Origin: Maridesulfovibrio frigidus DSM 17176
GTDB taxonomy: Bacteria > Desulfobacterota > Desulfovibrionia > Desulfovibrionales > Desulfovibrionaceae
Assembly (NCBI RefSeq): GCF_000711735.1
Contig: NZ_JONL01000001.1
Span: 124,001 to 188,000 of the forward strand
Length of the DNA stretch: 64,000 nt
Direction: 5' to 3'
How positions within the stretch are numbered: the first letter of the stretch is position 1; every line of letters begins with the position of its first letter. The notes below the pieces were generated by a model that was given only the letters and a program-made list of their open reading frames with translations, was not told where the DNA came from and made no database searches. Made by a program: the position numbers and the translations under genes. Positions 17,518 to 26,901 of this stretch are shown here, in pieces.

Positions 17518-18168
17518 CTAAGTATTAACCACATCTTCAAGAGCTTTCAGATTGGGGATAAACCATTTTGAGCGACCGCGTTTTACTACTAAACCTTCAC
17601 GAACCATATTATTCAGCAAGGTGGATACAGTTTGACGGGTTGCTCCGACAATCTGAGAAAGCTGTTCAATAGTTAAGTTCAGCTCAAGTTCAAGGCCTCC
17701 ATCAACGGGGACTCCTGAATCTTGTGCTTCTTTTAGAAGGTAAGCCGTCAAGCGTGCGTAAATATCTTTAAATGCAAGCCCGCCAATAACTGAAAATGCG
17801 TTTTGTAAAATTTTACCAAGAACACGCACCATTGTGCGGTTAAAAAGAGGTACTTCCGCCATGCATCGCTTCACGGATTGAACATCGGTAACCAAAAGTG
17901 AGCTGCCCTCCAGCGCTTGAACGAAACATCCGGCATGGGAAGAATAAAGATCGCCCGGCTCTAAAATTCCGAGTGTAAATTCTTTCTCCTCATAACCAAG
18001 GTAAATTCTTACTTTTCCGCTTTCAATAATAAAAACAAGATCTTCATCCTGATCAGGACTGAATATTATAGCCCCTTTCTTTGCTAAACGAGAGTGAAAT
18101 ACATCTCTAAGCTCCGAAAGTTCAGGCTGTTGCAGTTCATCAAGTAAGTTTATACCGGAAAACTTCAT
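17518..18168 (-). CDS. cooA: CooA-like Crp/Fnr-family CO sensor regulator
   Basis: 216 residues. A cNMP-binding-fold sensor domain (about 15-115) is followed by a dimer helix (about 118-145) and a Crp-type helix-turn-helix (about 168-190, LTIEQLSQIVGATRQTVSTL). The sensor matches CooA closely, including GDLYSSHAGCFVQALE, where His78 corresponds to the haem ligand His77 of Rhodospirillum CooA. The redox ligand Cys75 is replaced by Ser76, and the protein begins MKFSG, without the N-terminal Pro that ligates ferrous haem in that protein. GGGAGCCAT precedes the ATG. It is immediately upstream of cooS with a palindromic operator between. Confidence 0.85.
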   Translation of the reverse strand: MKFSGINLLDELQQPELSELRDVFHSRLAKKGAIIFSPDQDEDLVFIIESGKVRIYLGYEEKEFTLGILEPGDLYSSHAGCFVQALEGSSLLVTDVQSVKRCMAEVPLFNRTMVRVLGKILQNAFSVIGGLAFKDIYARLTAYLLKEAQDSGVPVDGGLELELNLTIEQLSQIVGATRQTVSTLLNNMVREGLVVKRGRSKWFIPNLKALEDVVNT

Positions 18169-18383
18169 ATGGCTCCCGTACTTTATGTTATGCTAACCAA
18201 TTTAACATTACGCTTGGAGAGCGTCTAGTATATGTATTAATGACATTAAAAGGCGCAAACAGCGCTGAGAATAATCCAATTAGACTATTACAATAGATTG
18301 AACTATATCTCTGATAATACTAAGAAAGACCAATTTTAAATCGCACATCATTGACTATAAACTGGCGCAATTAATTATCAGAT

Positions 18384-20069
18384 ATGTATCAATATTTTAT
18401 TATAGCACTTTCGGTTGCAATAGGTCTCTACTTCATAAAACTTCTGCGCAACTGTGATATCCATCAAAAAGAACCTATTAGCAAAATGGTTCTCGTCACC
18501 TTTCTCGGCGGAATTTTATCGTTTGCAATAGCCATCTCCCTCTACATGTTCTTAGACTCACTAGGCGTAGATATAGATGATATTCAAAACTCCTTTGGAG
18601 CACTATTTGTCATCGGGCCAGTCGAAGAATTCTCAAAGTTAATAGGCCTATTCCTATGCCTAGCATTCATCCGTAAGAACTTGAATGAGCCGACAGACGG
18701 CCTCGTATATATGAGCTGTGTTGCTTTAGGTTTTTCATTGATAGAGAACTTCTTTTACGTGGCAGAGAGTACGGATCCGTTCCAATTAATGGGACTTAGG
18801 CTAGCCCTTGCCACGCCAATGCACATCAGCTTTAGTCTATTTATGGGACTCGCGGTATTTTCCATTGTAATAAACAAAAGAGGATGGCCCCTTCTTGGCA
18901 TTTCGATCCTTTACGCAATTATATGCCACGGCATATATGATCTCGTTATTTTTAAGGGATTTATAATTGTGGTCATTTACCTAGTAATAAAAATGGCTCA
19001 TTCATGGTCTTTTTCACTGCTTGAGTATACTACTGCCATTTCTCCGCACAGATTTTCGCTGAAAGATTTTATAGCAAACTTCAATAACCCTCCCGAAGAA
19101 GACGGTATTGAATGTCTATACTGTGGTGATAAAAATGAGAAGACAACCTACACGATGGAAGAGATCAGAGTTCAGAGGTGTCACAACTGCTCTTTCTATG
19201 TGACCACCAAATATTCACTTTTCAAATTGTTCAATCACTTCGGTTCGCAATTCAGAGGGTTATCTTCTAATTATTACGCTACAAAAACGGACAACGGCAA
19301 CTTATACACACTGCACGATGGCAACTATGTTTCCGATCAAAAGGAAATTGTTTACTTCGACCTTGAAGCTTTAAACGACGTTCTAGAAAAATTAACGCTA
19401 GATGCTGTGTTAGATATGCCCTCTTTTATCCGTTCTGCCATTGAGCCTCCTAAACACATGCAGCTCGCCATAACAAAGATTACTAAAAGGAAAAAAGAAA
19501 CGGCACATCCTGACGCAATGCCAGCTGATGAAGCTACGTCTACCACCGAAGAAACACCCATTTATGAACAGTTGTCTGAGCCAGAGAATGCACCAAGTAA
19601 GGTAGTTATATCTAAAAGCAGTGAAGCATTAGGTTTTGGAAAGTTTGCATACTCTTACCCGTCCGCTGGTTTTGAAGAAACTCCAGAATCCATTGAGAGC
19701 AAAGCAGCATATTATGATGAATTAGATGTTAGGAACAGCAAAAACAGTTTTTCAAAAAGGGCTTTTTTCCACTTTTTGCTATACCCCCTAGAAGGGTCAA
19801 AAATGCCAAAACCGCTTTATGAGCCAACGGAAGAAGGGCCGCCATGGTGCTGGGGAGCATTCATGATTCCCGAGTTATGGTTCCTATGGCACGAGATATG
19901 GGGAGCAGCTGCAATAGTTTGGATTGCAGAAGGCGTGATTTTATACATGACAATGTCATATCTCGGATTTATGGATTCACTACTTCTTGGAGGACTAAGC
20001 ATGAGAATTGCCGGAGCAATGCTTGGACATCGAATATACTATTTTCGAAATGGGCACTGGCTTAGGTAG
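18384..20069 (+). CDS. PrsW-like intramembrane protease fused to zinc-ribbon and C-terminal membrane module
   Basis: 561 residues in three parts. Residues 1-215 hold about seven to eight membrane helices with PrsW/CAAX-protease-like motifs: EEFSK (81-85), GFSLIEN (116-122), His147 and His182. These would form the metal-dependent active site that cuts membrane proteins such as anti-sigma factors. Residues 240-275 have two CxxC pairs (Cys244/247 and 266/269), a zinc ribbon in the cytosol. After a low-complexity acidic linker (about 350-460), residues 475-561 show PPWCWGAFMIPELWFLWHEIW and a helical pair resembling DUF2628. No clear ribosome site precedes the ATG. Domain names beyond PrsW are inference. 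Confidence 0.75.
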   Translation: MYQYFIIALSVAIGLYFIKLLRNCDIHQKEPISKMVLVTFLGGILSFAIAISLYMFLDSLGVDIDDIQNSFGALFVIGPVEEFSKLIGLFLCLAFIRKNLNEPTDGLVYMSCVALGFSLIENFFYVAESTDPFQLMGLRLALATPMHISFSLFMGLAVFSIVINKRGWPLLGISILYAIICHGIYDLVIFKGFIIVVIYLVIKMAHSWSFSLLEYTTAISPHRFSLKDFIANFNNPPEEDGIECLYCGDKNEKTTYTMEEIRVQRCHNCSFYVTTKYSLFKLFNHFGSQFRGLSSNYYATKTDNGNLYTLHDGNYVSDQKEIVYFDLEALNDVLEKLTLDAVLDMPSFIRSAIEPPKHMQLAITKITKRKKETAHPDAMPADEATSTTEETPIYEQLSEPENAPSKVVISKSSEALGFGKFAYSYPSAGFEETPESIESKAAYYDELDVRNSKNSFSKRAFFHFLLYPLEGSKMPKPLYEPTEEGPPWCWGAFMIPELWFLWHEIWGAAAIVWIAEGVILYMTMSYLGFMDSLLLGGLSMRIAGAMLGHRIYYFRNGHWLR

Positions 20070-20094
20070 GCTTGCAAAAAAATCTCGCAATATG

Positions 20095-20124
20095 CTTAAC
20101 GACTAACATGTTGCCTTAACGACT
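20095..20124. repeat. Two direct copies of CTTAACGACT, 20 bases apart
   Basis: CTTAACGACT occurs at 20095-20104 and again at 20115-20124, a period of exactly 20 bases (two helical turns). It is 65-94 bases before the small membrane-protein gene. The spacing would suit a regulator binding one face of the helix, or it may be chance. Confidence 0.35.
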
Positions 20125-20188
20125 TATTTTAATATACTATCCATAATTAAAAACAAAATTTACAGACTGACCAGACCAATTATAAAAT

Positions 20189-20674
20189 ATGGATATAGAG
20201 ATAAATATGTCAGGCAAAAAATCACTGAAATACAAAATTGGAATGGGCTTAATATTTTTTGGAATGATCTGCCCGCTATTCTCTTTTCTCGTGCCCTTTT
20301 TAAACCTTTCAACCACAATGTCTTCCACAATCATTGCTTTCTTAATGGTTGGCGGACCTGAGCTGTTTCTGATTGCAGGAGGCGCACTTGCGGGTAAGGA
20401 AGCTTTAGATTCAATCAAACATAGATTGTTTAAACCAGCAGGAAAAACACGCTATACGATAGGCATGGTTCTTTTCATCAGCGGGGTTCTGATCAACTGG
20501 GTTCTTATCTACTTGGTGCTCACAGATGTCGTAGGACTCGACCACAAATCGCTTTTAGTTATAGTCGGTAGTATCGATATTGCTAGCATCACGGGACTTT
20601 TATTGATGGGCACGGAATTCTTCTCCAAGTGCAAACGATTGTTCACATGGGAAGGAATAGAAACCCCGAAATAG
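20189..20674 (+). CDS. Small four-helix membrane protein, function unknown
   Basis: 161 residues from the ATG at 20189; a second Met at 20207 (MSGKKSLKYK) is an equally good start. Four hydrophobic helices are visible: about 16-38 (IGMGLIFFGMICPLFSFLVP), 45-65, 88-110 (TIGMVLFISGVLINWVLIYL) and 122-145. The helices fall into two similar halves, each opening with a Lys/Tyr-x-Ile-Gly-Met segment (KYKIGMGLIFFG and RYTIGMVLFISG). This suggests internal duplication. It resembles small proteins labelled transporter suffix domain, whose function is unknown. It follows the PrsW-like gene by 119 bases. Confidence 0.65.
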   Translation: MDIEINMSGKKSLKYKIGMGLIFFGMICPLFSFLVPFLNLSTTMSSTIIAFLMVGGPELFLIAGGALAGKEALDSIKHRLFKPAGKTRYTIGMVLFISGVLINWVLIYLVLTDVVGLDHKSLLVIVGSIDIASITGLLLMGTEFFSKCKRLFTWEGIETPK

Positions 20675-20695
20675 ACCGTTCGTTTACTCGAATCG

Positions 20696-22126
20696 TTACT
20701 TTTCTATGTCGCCCTCAACCGTTGAATCAGTCACGGGATCTGGCAATTGATCTTGCATTGCTTCGGGAGACGTTGCACATGAAGTAAGCTCGTCCATCCT
20801 ATTTGCGCACACCGACAGTGACACATCTTGGCCGCTATCAATGATGGCTTGTCTCATGCCTTCAACTACACCAGTTATATACCCCATGCACGAGCTGTTA
20901 ATGCGCTTTGTTGCTCTGTCTTCATAACCTGAGAGCGCAGAAAGAATTTGTAGCAGTGTAATTTTATTAGGTGAAATTCCAAATATATAGATATCCTTTT
21001 CAGCCTCTTCATCGCTTCCTTTTATCAATATCCCACAATCCACAAACTTATCCAGCATAGAGCTTAAAAAGCTCACCGGAACCCCCATTTCCTCAGCAAG
21101 GTCTTCGACATAATACGCAGGTTCCGCACGATCAAATCTTACGCTCATTAAACTAAGTGCTAGTAGAGATATTTTTTGGAAATCTTCCATGCTGGCATTC
21201 GGCATAAATCTCTGTTGTCTGTAAAGCATCACGTTTTGAACCGCGAAACTCACCTCAGAACCGAGCAGTACAATTATCCAACTAAGATATAACCAGAGCA
21301 AAAACAGTGGCAACTGCGCAAAACTACCATAAATAGCATTGTACTTACTTACACCCACCTGCCAGTTTATGTATGCCCATTGAGCCAACTGCCATATAGT
21401 TCCGGCGACAACACCGCCGGCAGCAGCACTAAAAAGCCTGACTCGTGTATTGGGCATGAAAGCATAAATGAACGTAAAGGCGATCCATATCATAACAAGC
21501 GGCGCCAGTTTTATAAAAAGGCTCTCTACCTCGGATATCCCATAAATATTTTGTAATGACGAAGAAGCGGCTTGCTTACTAATAGCAACACTCAAGCTTG
21601 TGGCCGCAATGACGGCAACGGGACAAATGAAAATAACGGAAAAGAAATCTGTAAACTTTCTCCAGAATGTACGCCCGACTTTCACATCCCAGATTACGTT
21701 AAACGCCTTTTCAACAGTTCCAACGGTTGAAAGAACAGAAAAAAGCAACGCGGCGATACCTATGCCGCCCAAGGTTTTGACATTGGTATTGTCGACGTAC
21801 TCAAGCATTTTAACGACAATCTCTTCTCTTCCGGCGGCAACCTTAAGCAATATGTCGTGAATATAGGAAGAATCTTGAAAGCCTATCCCTTTTAAAATGG
21901 AAAAAGCGACAGCTATAAAGGGAACAATCGAAAGCATTGTTGTGAAGGTTAAGGCAGAGGCTCTAATCATGCACTGGTCTTTCCAGAAGCCATATACAAC
22001 AAGATACAGAATTCTCGAAAGCGTATAAAAAATTCTGCGCACAGGATCAGCACTCTGAGAATTCCAGTTCCATATTTCATTCAGGAAGAAATCTGAAACT
22101 CTATCTCCAATTTTACTTGCAACCAT
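20696..22126 (-). CDS. YihY/BrkB-family inner-membrane protein
   Basis: About 476 residues from the ATG at 22126, which is preceded by AAGGAGG. Residues about 25-300 form the YihY/BrkB domain with six hydrophobic segments and typical stretches (DQCMIRASALTFTTMLSIVPF, WKFTDFF-like region, NWQVGVSKYNAIYGSFAQLP, LFLLWLYLSWIIVLLGSEVS). The older ribonuclease BN label for this family is wrong. Residues about 310-400 look like a winged-helix module with a DxAEEMGVPVSFLSSMLDKF segment, as in YihY proteins with a C-terminal DNA-binding-like extension. Function is unknown. Confidence 0.85.
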   Translation of the reverse strand: MVASKIGDRVSDFFLNEIWNWNSQSADPVRRIFYTLSRILYLVVYGFWKDQCMIRASALTFTTMLSIVPFIAVAFSILKGIGFQDSSYIHDILLKVAAGREEIVVKMLEYVDNTNVKTLGGIGIAALLFSVLSTVGTVEKAFNVIWDVKVGRTFWRKFTDFFSVIFICPVAVIAATSLSVAISKQAASSSLQNIYGISEVESLFIKLAPLVMIWIAFTFIYAFMPNTRVRLFSAAAGGVVAGTIWQLAQWAYINWQVGVSKYNAIYGSFAQLPLFLLWLYLSWIIVLLGSEVSFAVQNVMLYRQQRFMPNASMEDFQKISLLALSLMSVRFDRAEPAYYVEDLAEEMGVPVSFLSSMLDKFVDCGILIKGSDEEAEKDIYIFGISPNKITLLQILSALSGYEDRATKRINSSCMGYITGVVEGMRQAIIDSGQDVSLSVCANRMDELTSCATSPEAMQDQLPDPVTDSTVEGDIEK

Positions 22127-22195
22127 CAAGAGCCTCCTTAGGATTTACACCCACAACAACAAACAACTTAAAAATACATTTTTGGGGCAATTATA

Positions 22196-25100
22196 TCAGA
22201 ATATATAGTTCCTGAAAAACTTAAAGGACTGTTCAGGCACACCAAGAACCTCTTTAAAAACATCCCCCCACCGCTGCATACCCCGAACATGGACATCTGG
22301 ATCAGTCAATTTACCTGTGACAGTAACATTCACACCAGACATTGCATCAAAGAGTGAATTTACGAGCTTAAGGTATAAATTCGGTAGCTGTATAATGTCG
22401 GCATCAATATGAAGATCAATTGAATCTTCCGGAATGTCGAAGCCTCCACTTCCCAGCGCAGTTAAAAAAGCACTTTTCAAAAGGAACTTCTTAACAACAA
22501 AGGCCCCTTCATCCCCATTAACAGTCCCTTCCATAATCGAAAATTTTGTAGGCTTTGGCGCCTTTGCAATCTTAACCTTATTTTTCGGAGATCTTACTTT
22601 TACCAACGTATTATCTTTAACAGCTACACTCGAAAACAAATATGAGCCGTCTACAATTTTGGCAGCAAAGTGACCGCCTAAAGTATTTAAGAAATCTATA
22701 TTTGCAGTTGAATGCCCACTAAGCTTAACGGAAGCATCAGCAAGTCCTGTCACATAACGGCTACCTGTATAATCTTCAAAAAAATGACCAGCCTGAAAAC
22801 TTCTAGCCTCAATATCAGTATCTAAGGCAACTGTGCTGTTTTTGAAGCCAAGCGATAATTTACCTGAAACATTACCTTCATGAAAACCGCCTTTAATATT
22901 ATTAATATCAAGTACGGAATCTCGCATATTAATATTCGCGCTTATTTTCTTACCTGCAAAGTCAAAAATTCTGAAAGAATCACACTTAACTTTTCCACTC
23001 GCATTTATTGAATCTAAAAACGTTTCAGGAAATTCCCACTCAGCAACTTTCTTGGTCCTCCCTCCATTAGAAACGGAGCTCCTTCTATTCCTTTCATCTT
23101 TAGGAAGTAAGAACTTATCCACGTCTACATCATCAGCTTCCAAAACAAAACTGATGACAGGTTTTTTAATGCTCGCCAGCTCTATAGTTCCTTTAGCAGT
23201 TGAATCATCTAACTTGCAGTTATTAATACGAAGATTAACATTCTCTCCATTTACATTAACTAAGCTATCAAGGGCAAAAGAGCGAAAGGCAGAAGGATCT
23301 TGCGTTACGGGCTTTTTCACCCCGAAAAGCTTAAACACGTTCGTAAGGTTTGTCTGTGGAACAACCAAGTGAGCTTGAACTGTAGCAGTTTCACTGCCAA
23401 GTCTTTTCGCATTCAGATCACCGGTAATTTTAACTTTTCCACCGGATAAGCTAAACTTATTCAGTTGTATGCTTTGCTGTTTAAGAGAAGCATCCCCGCT
23501 ACATGCCAGCACGATTTTGCTTTTTATTAGCGGAACATCCTTACCTTCAATTGAAAAATCAAGCTTACTACCTTTCAGAGAAACATCTGAAATAGACCTT
23601 CTCGCAGCAAACACATTACCTGAGAAATTACCTTTTACAAACACAGCCGGATTTGCCAGAGCACAGGATAAGTTCATCTTTAAGTTCCGCCCAGCCATAC
23701 CTTCAATTACAGGTACAGTGAGAGGAGCTCCTTTAATTCCAAGATGAAAATTCTTTACATTCAATTGTCTAAACTTAGCAGGTAAATCTTTGTAATTCAA
23801 AGAGGCAATAACAGACTTACTATCAATAGAAATATCTGATTTAATATTTCTAAAAAGCTCACCTAATGTTTTTCCGCTGGAACTCAACTTACCAAGCATA
23901 AACTCGACTTTGCCGGATTTAATCTTAAGCCCATCAATTTTGAGAGGTATCCGGTTCAGCGAAACAGGGGAAATGGAACCAGCCCCAGCCAAATAGAGGG
24001 TATCCTTTTCTTTAGCGCTATCAAATGCAAGATCCGCTTTAATTAAAAACTTACCATCAAGGTAAGCACCATTTTCAATGCTGATGCTTGCTACTTTTGG
24101 GCCTGGTGAAATAGATAAACGACAGTTATCCATACGTAGCCCGTCATAAACAAGCTTACCAACTTCAACTTTACCATTGCATGGAATACGGCGCACAAGA
24201 TCTGCAATGACGAGATCTTTTAACGGGTGTTCTTTTTTTACCTGAAATTTATTTCCCTGCGTTGCATTTTGATCATTAAGGGAAGCCCTGCGAAGAGCAA
24301 AAAGTTTGGCATAAGAATCAAGCACAATGCTATCAGCTCTAAGATTAAATTCAGCCCATGGATTATCATAGTCCTGTAAAGAAAATTCACCCCGTAACAA
24401 AGTATCGTCGAGGGCTAATTTCAAATCCTCAACTTCAGTTTTTTGCATAGTAGAGTGAAGTGAAACAGAAAAGGATGCTGAGTTGAGTATCTTATCAAAT
24501 TCCGGTGGAATTGTTTTTGGAAGAAATTTTGATAACAACGATTTGGGATCAAACTTGGTAGACTTAAGGCTCCCGGTTAAATCAGGAGAGTCATAAATAT
24601 TTTTACACACAGCTTCCCCGGAAAGGCGAATACCTAATCCCTGCACAACCAATCCCTTCACGTGAACACGGCCCTCAGTCAAATCAAAATCGAGTCCGGC
24701 GATCCCCTCTATAACGCCATCAGCACCCAAAAGCTCTTCACTTTCTACCCTTAGCGAACAAGACGTATCCGACAAGGACACGGTTTTATCTTCCAAGGAC
24801 AAGTGTAATAAACCTTTTATATTGCTGAAAGCTTTAGCAGACAAAAAATCAGTATCTAAGCTAGCTGAGATATTAAATGCAACGGGCTCTTCGGCCCGTA
24901 AAATTCCAGTCCTAACGTCTATTCCTGAAAAAACGAATTCATTTTTGCTTGCAACGTCACGATAGATACAGGTAGCATTTTGAACACTTACCCCCCGAAC
25001 GGACAAACGAGACAAAAATCTTTCAAAGCCATCATTTTTAGAATCTCGAGAAGACTGTTCCACTATAGGCAGATTTAATAAACCGTCTTCTCCCCTATTA

Positions 25101-25459
25101 ACGCGCAAAAGAGGAGAATCCACGATAATAGTATCGACTTCAAAAACGCCCCGCAAAAGTGGTAGCAATTTAACTCTGAAGTCTGCGTTCTCTACGATCA
25201 ACTGGTGTGGATAATTTTCAGAGGGAGAAGAAGAAACAGAGAAAGGCCCCGTATTAACTCCAATCCACGGATAAAATACAAAATCAAGATTACCTTCGAA
25301 GTCGAATTTTCGACCGGAAAGGTCACTCAGATAAAGTTCCAACTCACGGCGTGGGCCATCTGATTCAGCGTAGTAAATCCCTCCCACAATTGCTGAAAGC
25401 AAGCATAGGTCAAATAGCAGGAATATAATCCAGAAGACTTTTTTTACTCGACTCAGCAC
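22196..25459 (-). CDS. Large AsmA-family envelope protein
   Basis: 1087 residues starting with GTG at 25459. One N-terminal membrane helix (about 8-28, IIFLLFDLCLLSAIVGGIYY) is followed by a long, mainly beta-stranded periplasmic part. AsmA-family landmarks are FDFEGNLDFVFYPWIGVNTG near residue 55, IIVDSPLLRVNRGEDGLLNL near 115, and a C-terminal AsmA_2-like region (about 880-1080) containing ADASVKLSGHST and FDIPEDSIDLHIDADI. AsmA-like proteins are thought to bridge the periplasm and carry phospholipid to the outer membrane. It is separated from yihY by 66 bases and is probably co-transcribed with it. Confidence 0.82.
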   Translation of the reverse strand: MLSRVKKVFWIIFLLFDLCLLSAIVGGIYYAESDGPRRELELYLSDLSGRKFDFEGNLDFVFYPWIGVNTGPFSVSSSPSENYPHQLIVENADFRVKLLPLLRGVFEVDTIIVDSPLLRVNRGEDGLLNLPIVEQSSRDSKNDGFERFLSRLSVRGVSVQNATCIYRDVASKNEFVFSGIDVRTGILRAEEPVAFNISASLDTDFLSAKAFSNIKGLLHLSLEDKTVSLSDTSCSLRVESEELLGADGVIEGIAGLDFDLTEGRVHVKGLVVQGLGIRLSGEAVCKNIYDSPDLTGSLKSTKFDPKSLLSKFLPKTIPPEFDKILNSASFSVSLHSTMQKTEVEDLKLALDDTLLRGEFSLQDYDNPWAEFNLRADSIVLDSYAKLFALRRASLNDQNATQGNKFQVKKEHPLKDLVIADLVRRIPCNGKVEVGKLVYDGLRMDNCRLSISPGPKVASISIENGAYLDGKFLIKADLAFDSAKEKDTLYLAGAGSISPVSLNRIPLKIDGLKIKSGKVEFMLGKLSSSGKTLGELFRNIKSDISIDSKSVIASLNYKDLPAKFRQLNVKNFHLGIKGAPLTVPVIEGMAGRNLKMNLSCALANPAVFVKGNFSGNVFAARRSISDVSLKGSKLDFSIEGKDVPLIKSKIVLACSGDASLKQQSIQLNKFSLSGGKVKITGDLNAKRLGSETATVQAHLVVPQTNLTNVFKLFGVKKPVTQDPSAFRSFALDSLVNVNGENVNLRINNCKLDDSTAKGTIELASIKKPVISFVLEADDVDVDKFLLPKDERNRRSSVSNGGRTKKVAEWEFPETFLDSINASGKVKCDSFRIFDFAGKKISANINMRDSVLDINNIKGGFHEGNVSGKLSLGFKNSTVALDTDIEARSFQAGHFFEDYTGSRYVTGLADASVKLSGHSTANIDFLNTLGGHFAAKIVDGSYLFSSVAVKDNTLVKVRSPKNKVKIAKAPKPTKFSIMEGTVNGDEGAFVVKKFLLKSAFLTALGSGGFDIPEDSIDLHIDADIIQLPNLYLKLVNSLFDAMSGVNVTVTGKLTDPDVHVRGMQRWGDVFKEVLGVPEQSFKFFRNYIF

Positions 25460-25625
25460 TTAAAACTCATATCTCCGCTTAATATATTTTACTAACAATA
25501 CAAATTAGATACGGCATAACCTTACTAAAGGTAAAGCACATCAACTAAAAAACCGCTACCGAATGCGGACTTATGCAAAATAAACAAGCAAATCTAATAA
25601 TTATTGAGCATGTAACTCGAAGCAA

Positions 25626-26477
25626 TTATTCATCACGGCAAAATAAAGAGGTTTTCATCGGATGCCCTGTAAGATTCGCAACCACTGGACACTTCACCTT
25701 AAAAGCATAAAAAACATCAGGCATAACACCCCAAAGTGATTCGAAATTACCTTGTCCTTTACTCAGCACCACAGGAGCGGATTTAAGACGCTCTTGGAAA
25801 TCTACACTGCATCTATCGAGCACAGTACCAGGGGTATCCACTCCAGAAGTTATGACTTCGCAAATATCAGACATCCCCACAAACTCAGCATCTACTACAG
25901 TGGCATCATTAAGTATATTACTTCCACGAACCGCGTAAGTAACGTTAATATCTTCCATCTGCAGCAATTTAGTTAAGATGGTATCCAGCCCAATTTCACC
26001 GGCATTATCACCCAAAATCAGCAGTGTCTTACTCGCACGAACTTTTTCTATAAATTCGGCGAAAAGCTCTCTATCAATATCCTGTTCAAGATCGCCAAGC
26101 TCCACTTCCCAGTCAAACTTATCCATAAGAGCGCAGTCCATATAATTACCAATAATGGACACGCCCATTGCAGCGAGCAAAGGGTCGTCGCTTCTATGAA
26201 CCGTATTCGTAATATCAGGAAGAAGTTCAAGAACCCTCTTGTTTGCTTCATCTTTTTGATCCTTGAAAATATCAACATCCCCAATATGGGTTGCAGTCAT
26301 TCTAAAAAATCTTCCTGCAATCGATGGTGGAGACTCACTGAGATCAGCTTCAGAAAATCCTTTAGCCCATTCACGAATTACTTTTTCGTGAACATCATCC
26401 TGTCCCGGACACGCCTTTCTAATACCACTTAAAGCCATATTTAAAAAACACGGCAAACAATCTAACTGGGTTTTCAT
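25626..26477 (-). CDS. DUF89 / ARMT1-like metal-dependent phosphatase
   Basis: 283 residues, the short bacterial/archaeal form of the DUF89 damage-control phosphatase family. The N-terminus MKTQLDCLPCFLNMALSGIR has the CxxC typical of subfamily I. The metal site is suggested by LILGDNAGEIGLDTILTKLL (about 152-171) with Asp and Asn ligands, VRGSNILNDATVVDA and TSGVDTPGTVLDRCS. VVLSKGQGNFESLWG completes the conserved core. Members hydrolyse damaged phosphometabolites; the actual substrate here is unknown. It is transcribed away from the DUF5320/MinD cluster, and the two share a 189-base divergent region. Confidence 0.85.
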   Translation of the reverse strand: MKTQLDCLPCFLNMALSGIRKACPGQDDVHEKVIREWAKGFSEADLSESPPSIAGRFFRMTATHIGDVDIFKDQKDEANKRVLELLPDITNTVHRSDDPLLAAMGVSIIGNYMDCALMDKFDWEVELGDLEQDIDRELFAEFIEKVRASKTLLILGDNAGEIGLDTILTKLLQMEDINVTYAVRGSNILNDATVVDAEFVGMSDICEVITSGVDTPGTVLDRCSVDFQERLKSAPVVLSKGQGNFESLWGVMPDVFYAFKVKCPVVANLTGHPMKTSLFCRDE

Positions 26478-26529
26478 TTCATATACCTTATAAATAACAG
26501 GACGAATTTTGATTCAATGCATTAAAAGA

Positions 26530-26572
26530 TGGGCTAATATTGCGCCCAACTAACCGTTTCAGTACGGCCGTA
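26530..26572. promoter_or_regulatory. Two inverted repeats, possible activator sites for the sigma-54 promoter
   Basis: TGGGC/GCCCA arms around nine bases (26530-26548) and the perfect palindrome TACGGCCGTA (26563-26572) lie about 65-105 bases before the expected transcription start. That is where a sigma-54 activator could bind. Which regulator, if any, binds is unknown. Confidence 0.35.
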
Positions 26573-26610
26573 ACTTCAGCAACCATCTGTATTATATTAT
26601 TTTTACACAA

Positions 26611-26626
26611 AGGCACAGCTGTTGCT
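26611..26626 (+). promoter_or_regulatory. Sigma-54 promoter
   Basis: AGGCAC-AGCTG-TTGCT has the GG and GC doublets exactly ten bases apart, as sigma-54 promoters require, and matches the consensus at nearly every informative base. Transcription would start near 26637, 30 bases before the DUF5320 ATG. Related orange-protein (ORP) operons of D. vulgaris are known to be sigma-54-dependent. Confidence 0.8.
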
Positions 26627-26666
26627 AAGTACTAATTATCAATAACTAATTTATAGGAGCAAAACA

Positions 26667-26897
26667 ATGCCAGTATCTAACAGAAATCAAGGTGGCTCCG
26701 GCAGTATGAATAATGGCCAGGGACGCAGAGGCGGACAGGGACGTGGTCAAGGACTTGGACTTAGAGACGGGTCCTGCATGAAAAATAGTAAAAACAGAGT
26801 CACAGAATCACAACCTGATAATAATGATTTGGAACAAAGAATTAAAGAACTCGAATCCGAGAATGAAAGACTTAGATCGGAAGCACAAAATAAATAA
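26667..26897 (+). CDS. DUF5320-like small Gly-rich protein
   Basis: 76 residues. The N-terminal half is Gly/Gln/Arg-rich (GGQGRGQGLGLRDGSC) and the C-terminal half is a short coiled coil (LEQRIKELESENERLRSEAQ). This layout matches the DUF5320 proteins often found beside MinD-type ferredoxin ATPases and NifX/NifB-like (ORP) proteins in anaerobes. TAGGAGCAAAACA precedes the ATG. It is the first gene after the sigma-54 promoter. A role in handling a metal cluster with the two ATPases is inferred from neighbours only. Confidence 0.8.
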   Translation: MPVSNRNQGGSGSMNNGQGRRGGQGRGQGLGLRDGSCMKNSKNRVTESQPDNNDLEQRIKELESENERLRSEAQNK

Positions 26898-26901
26898 CAC
26901 T

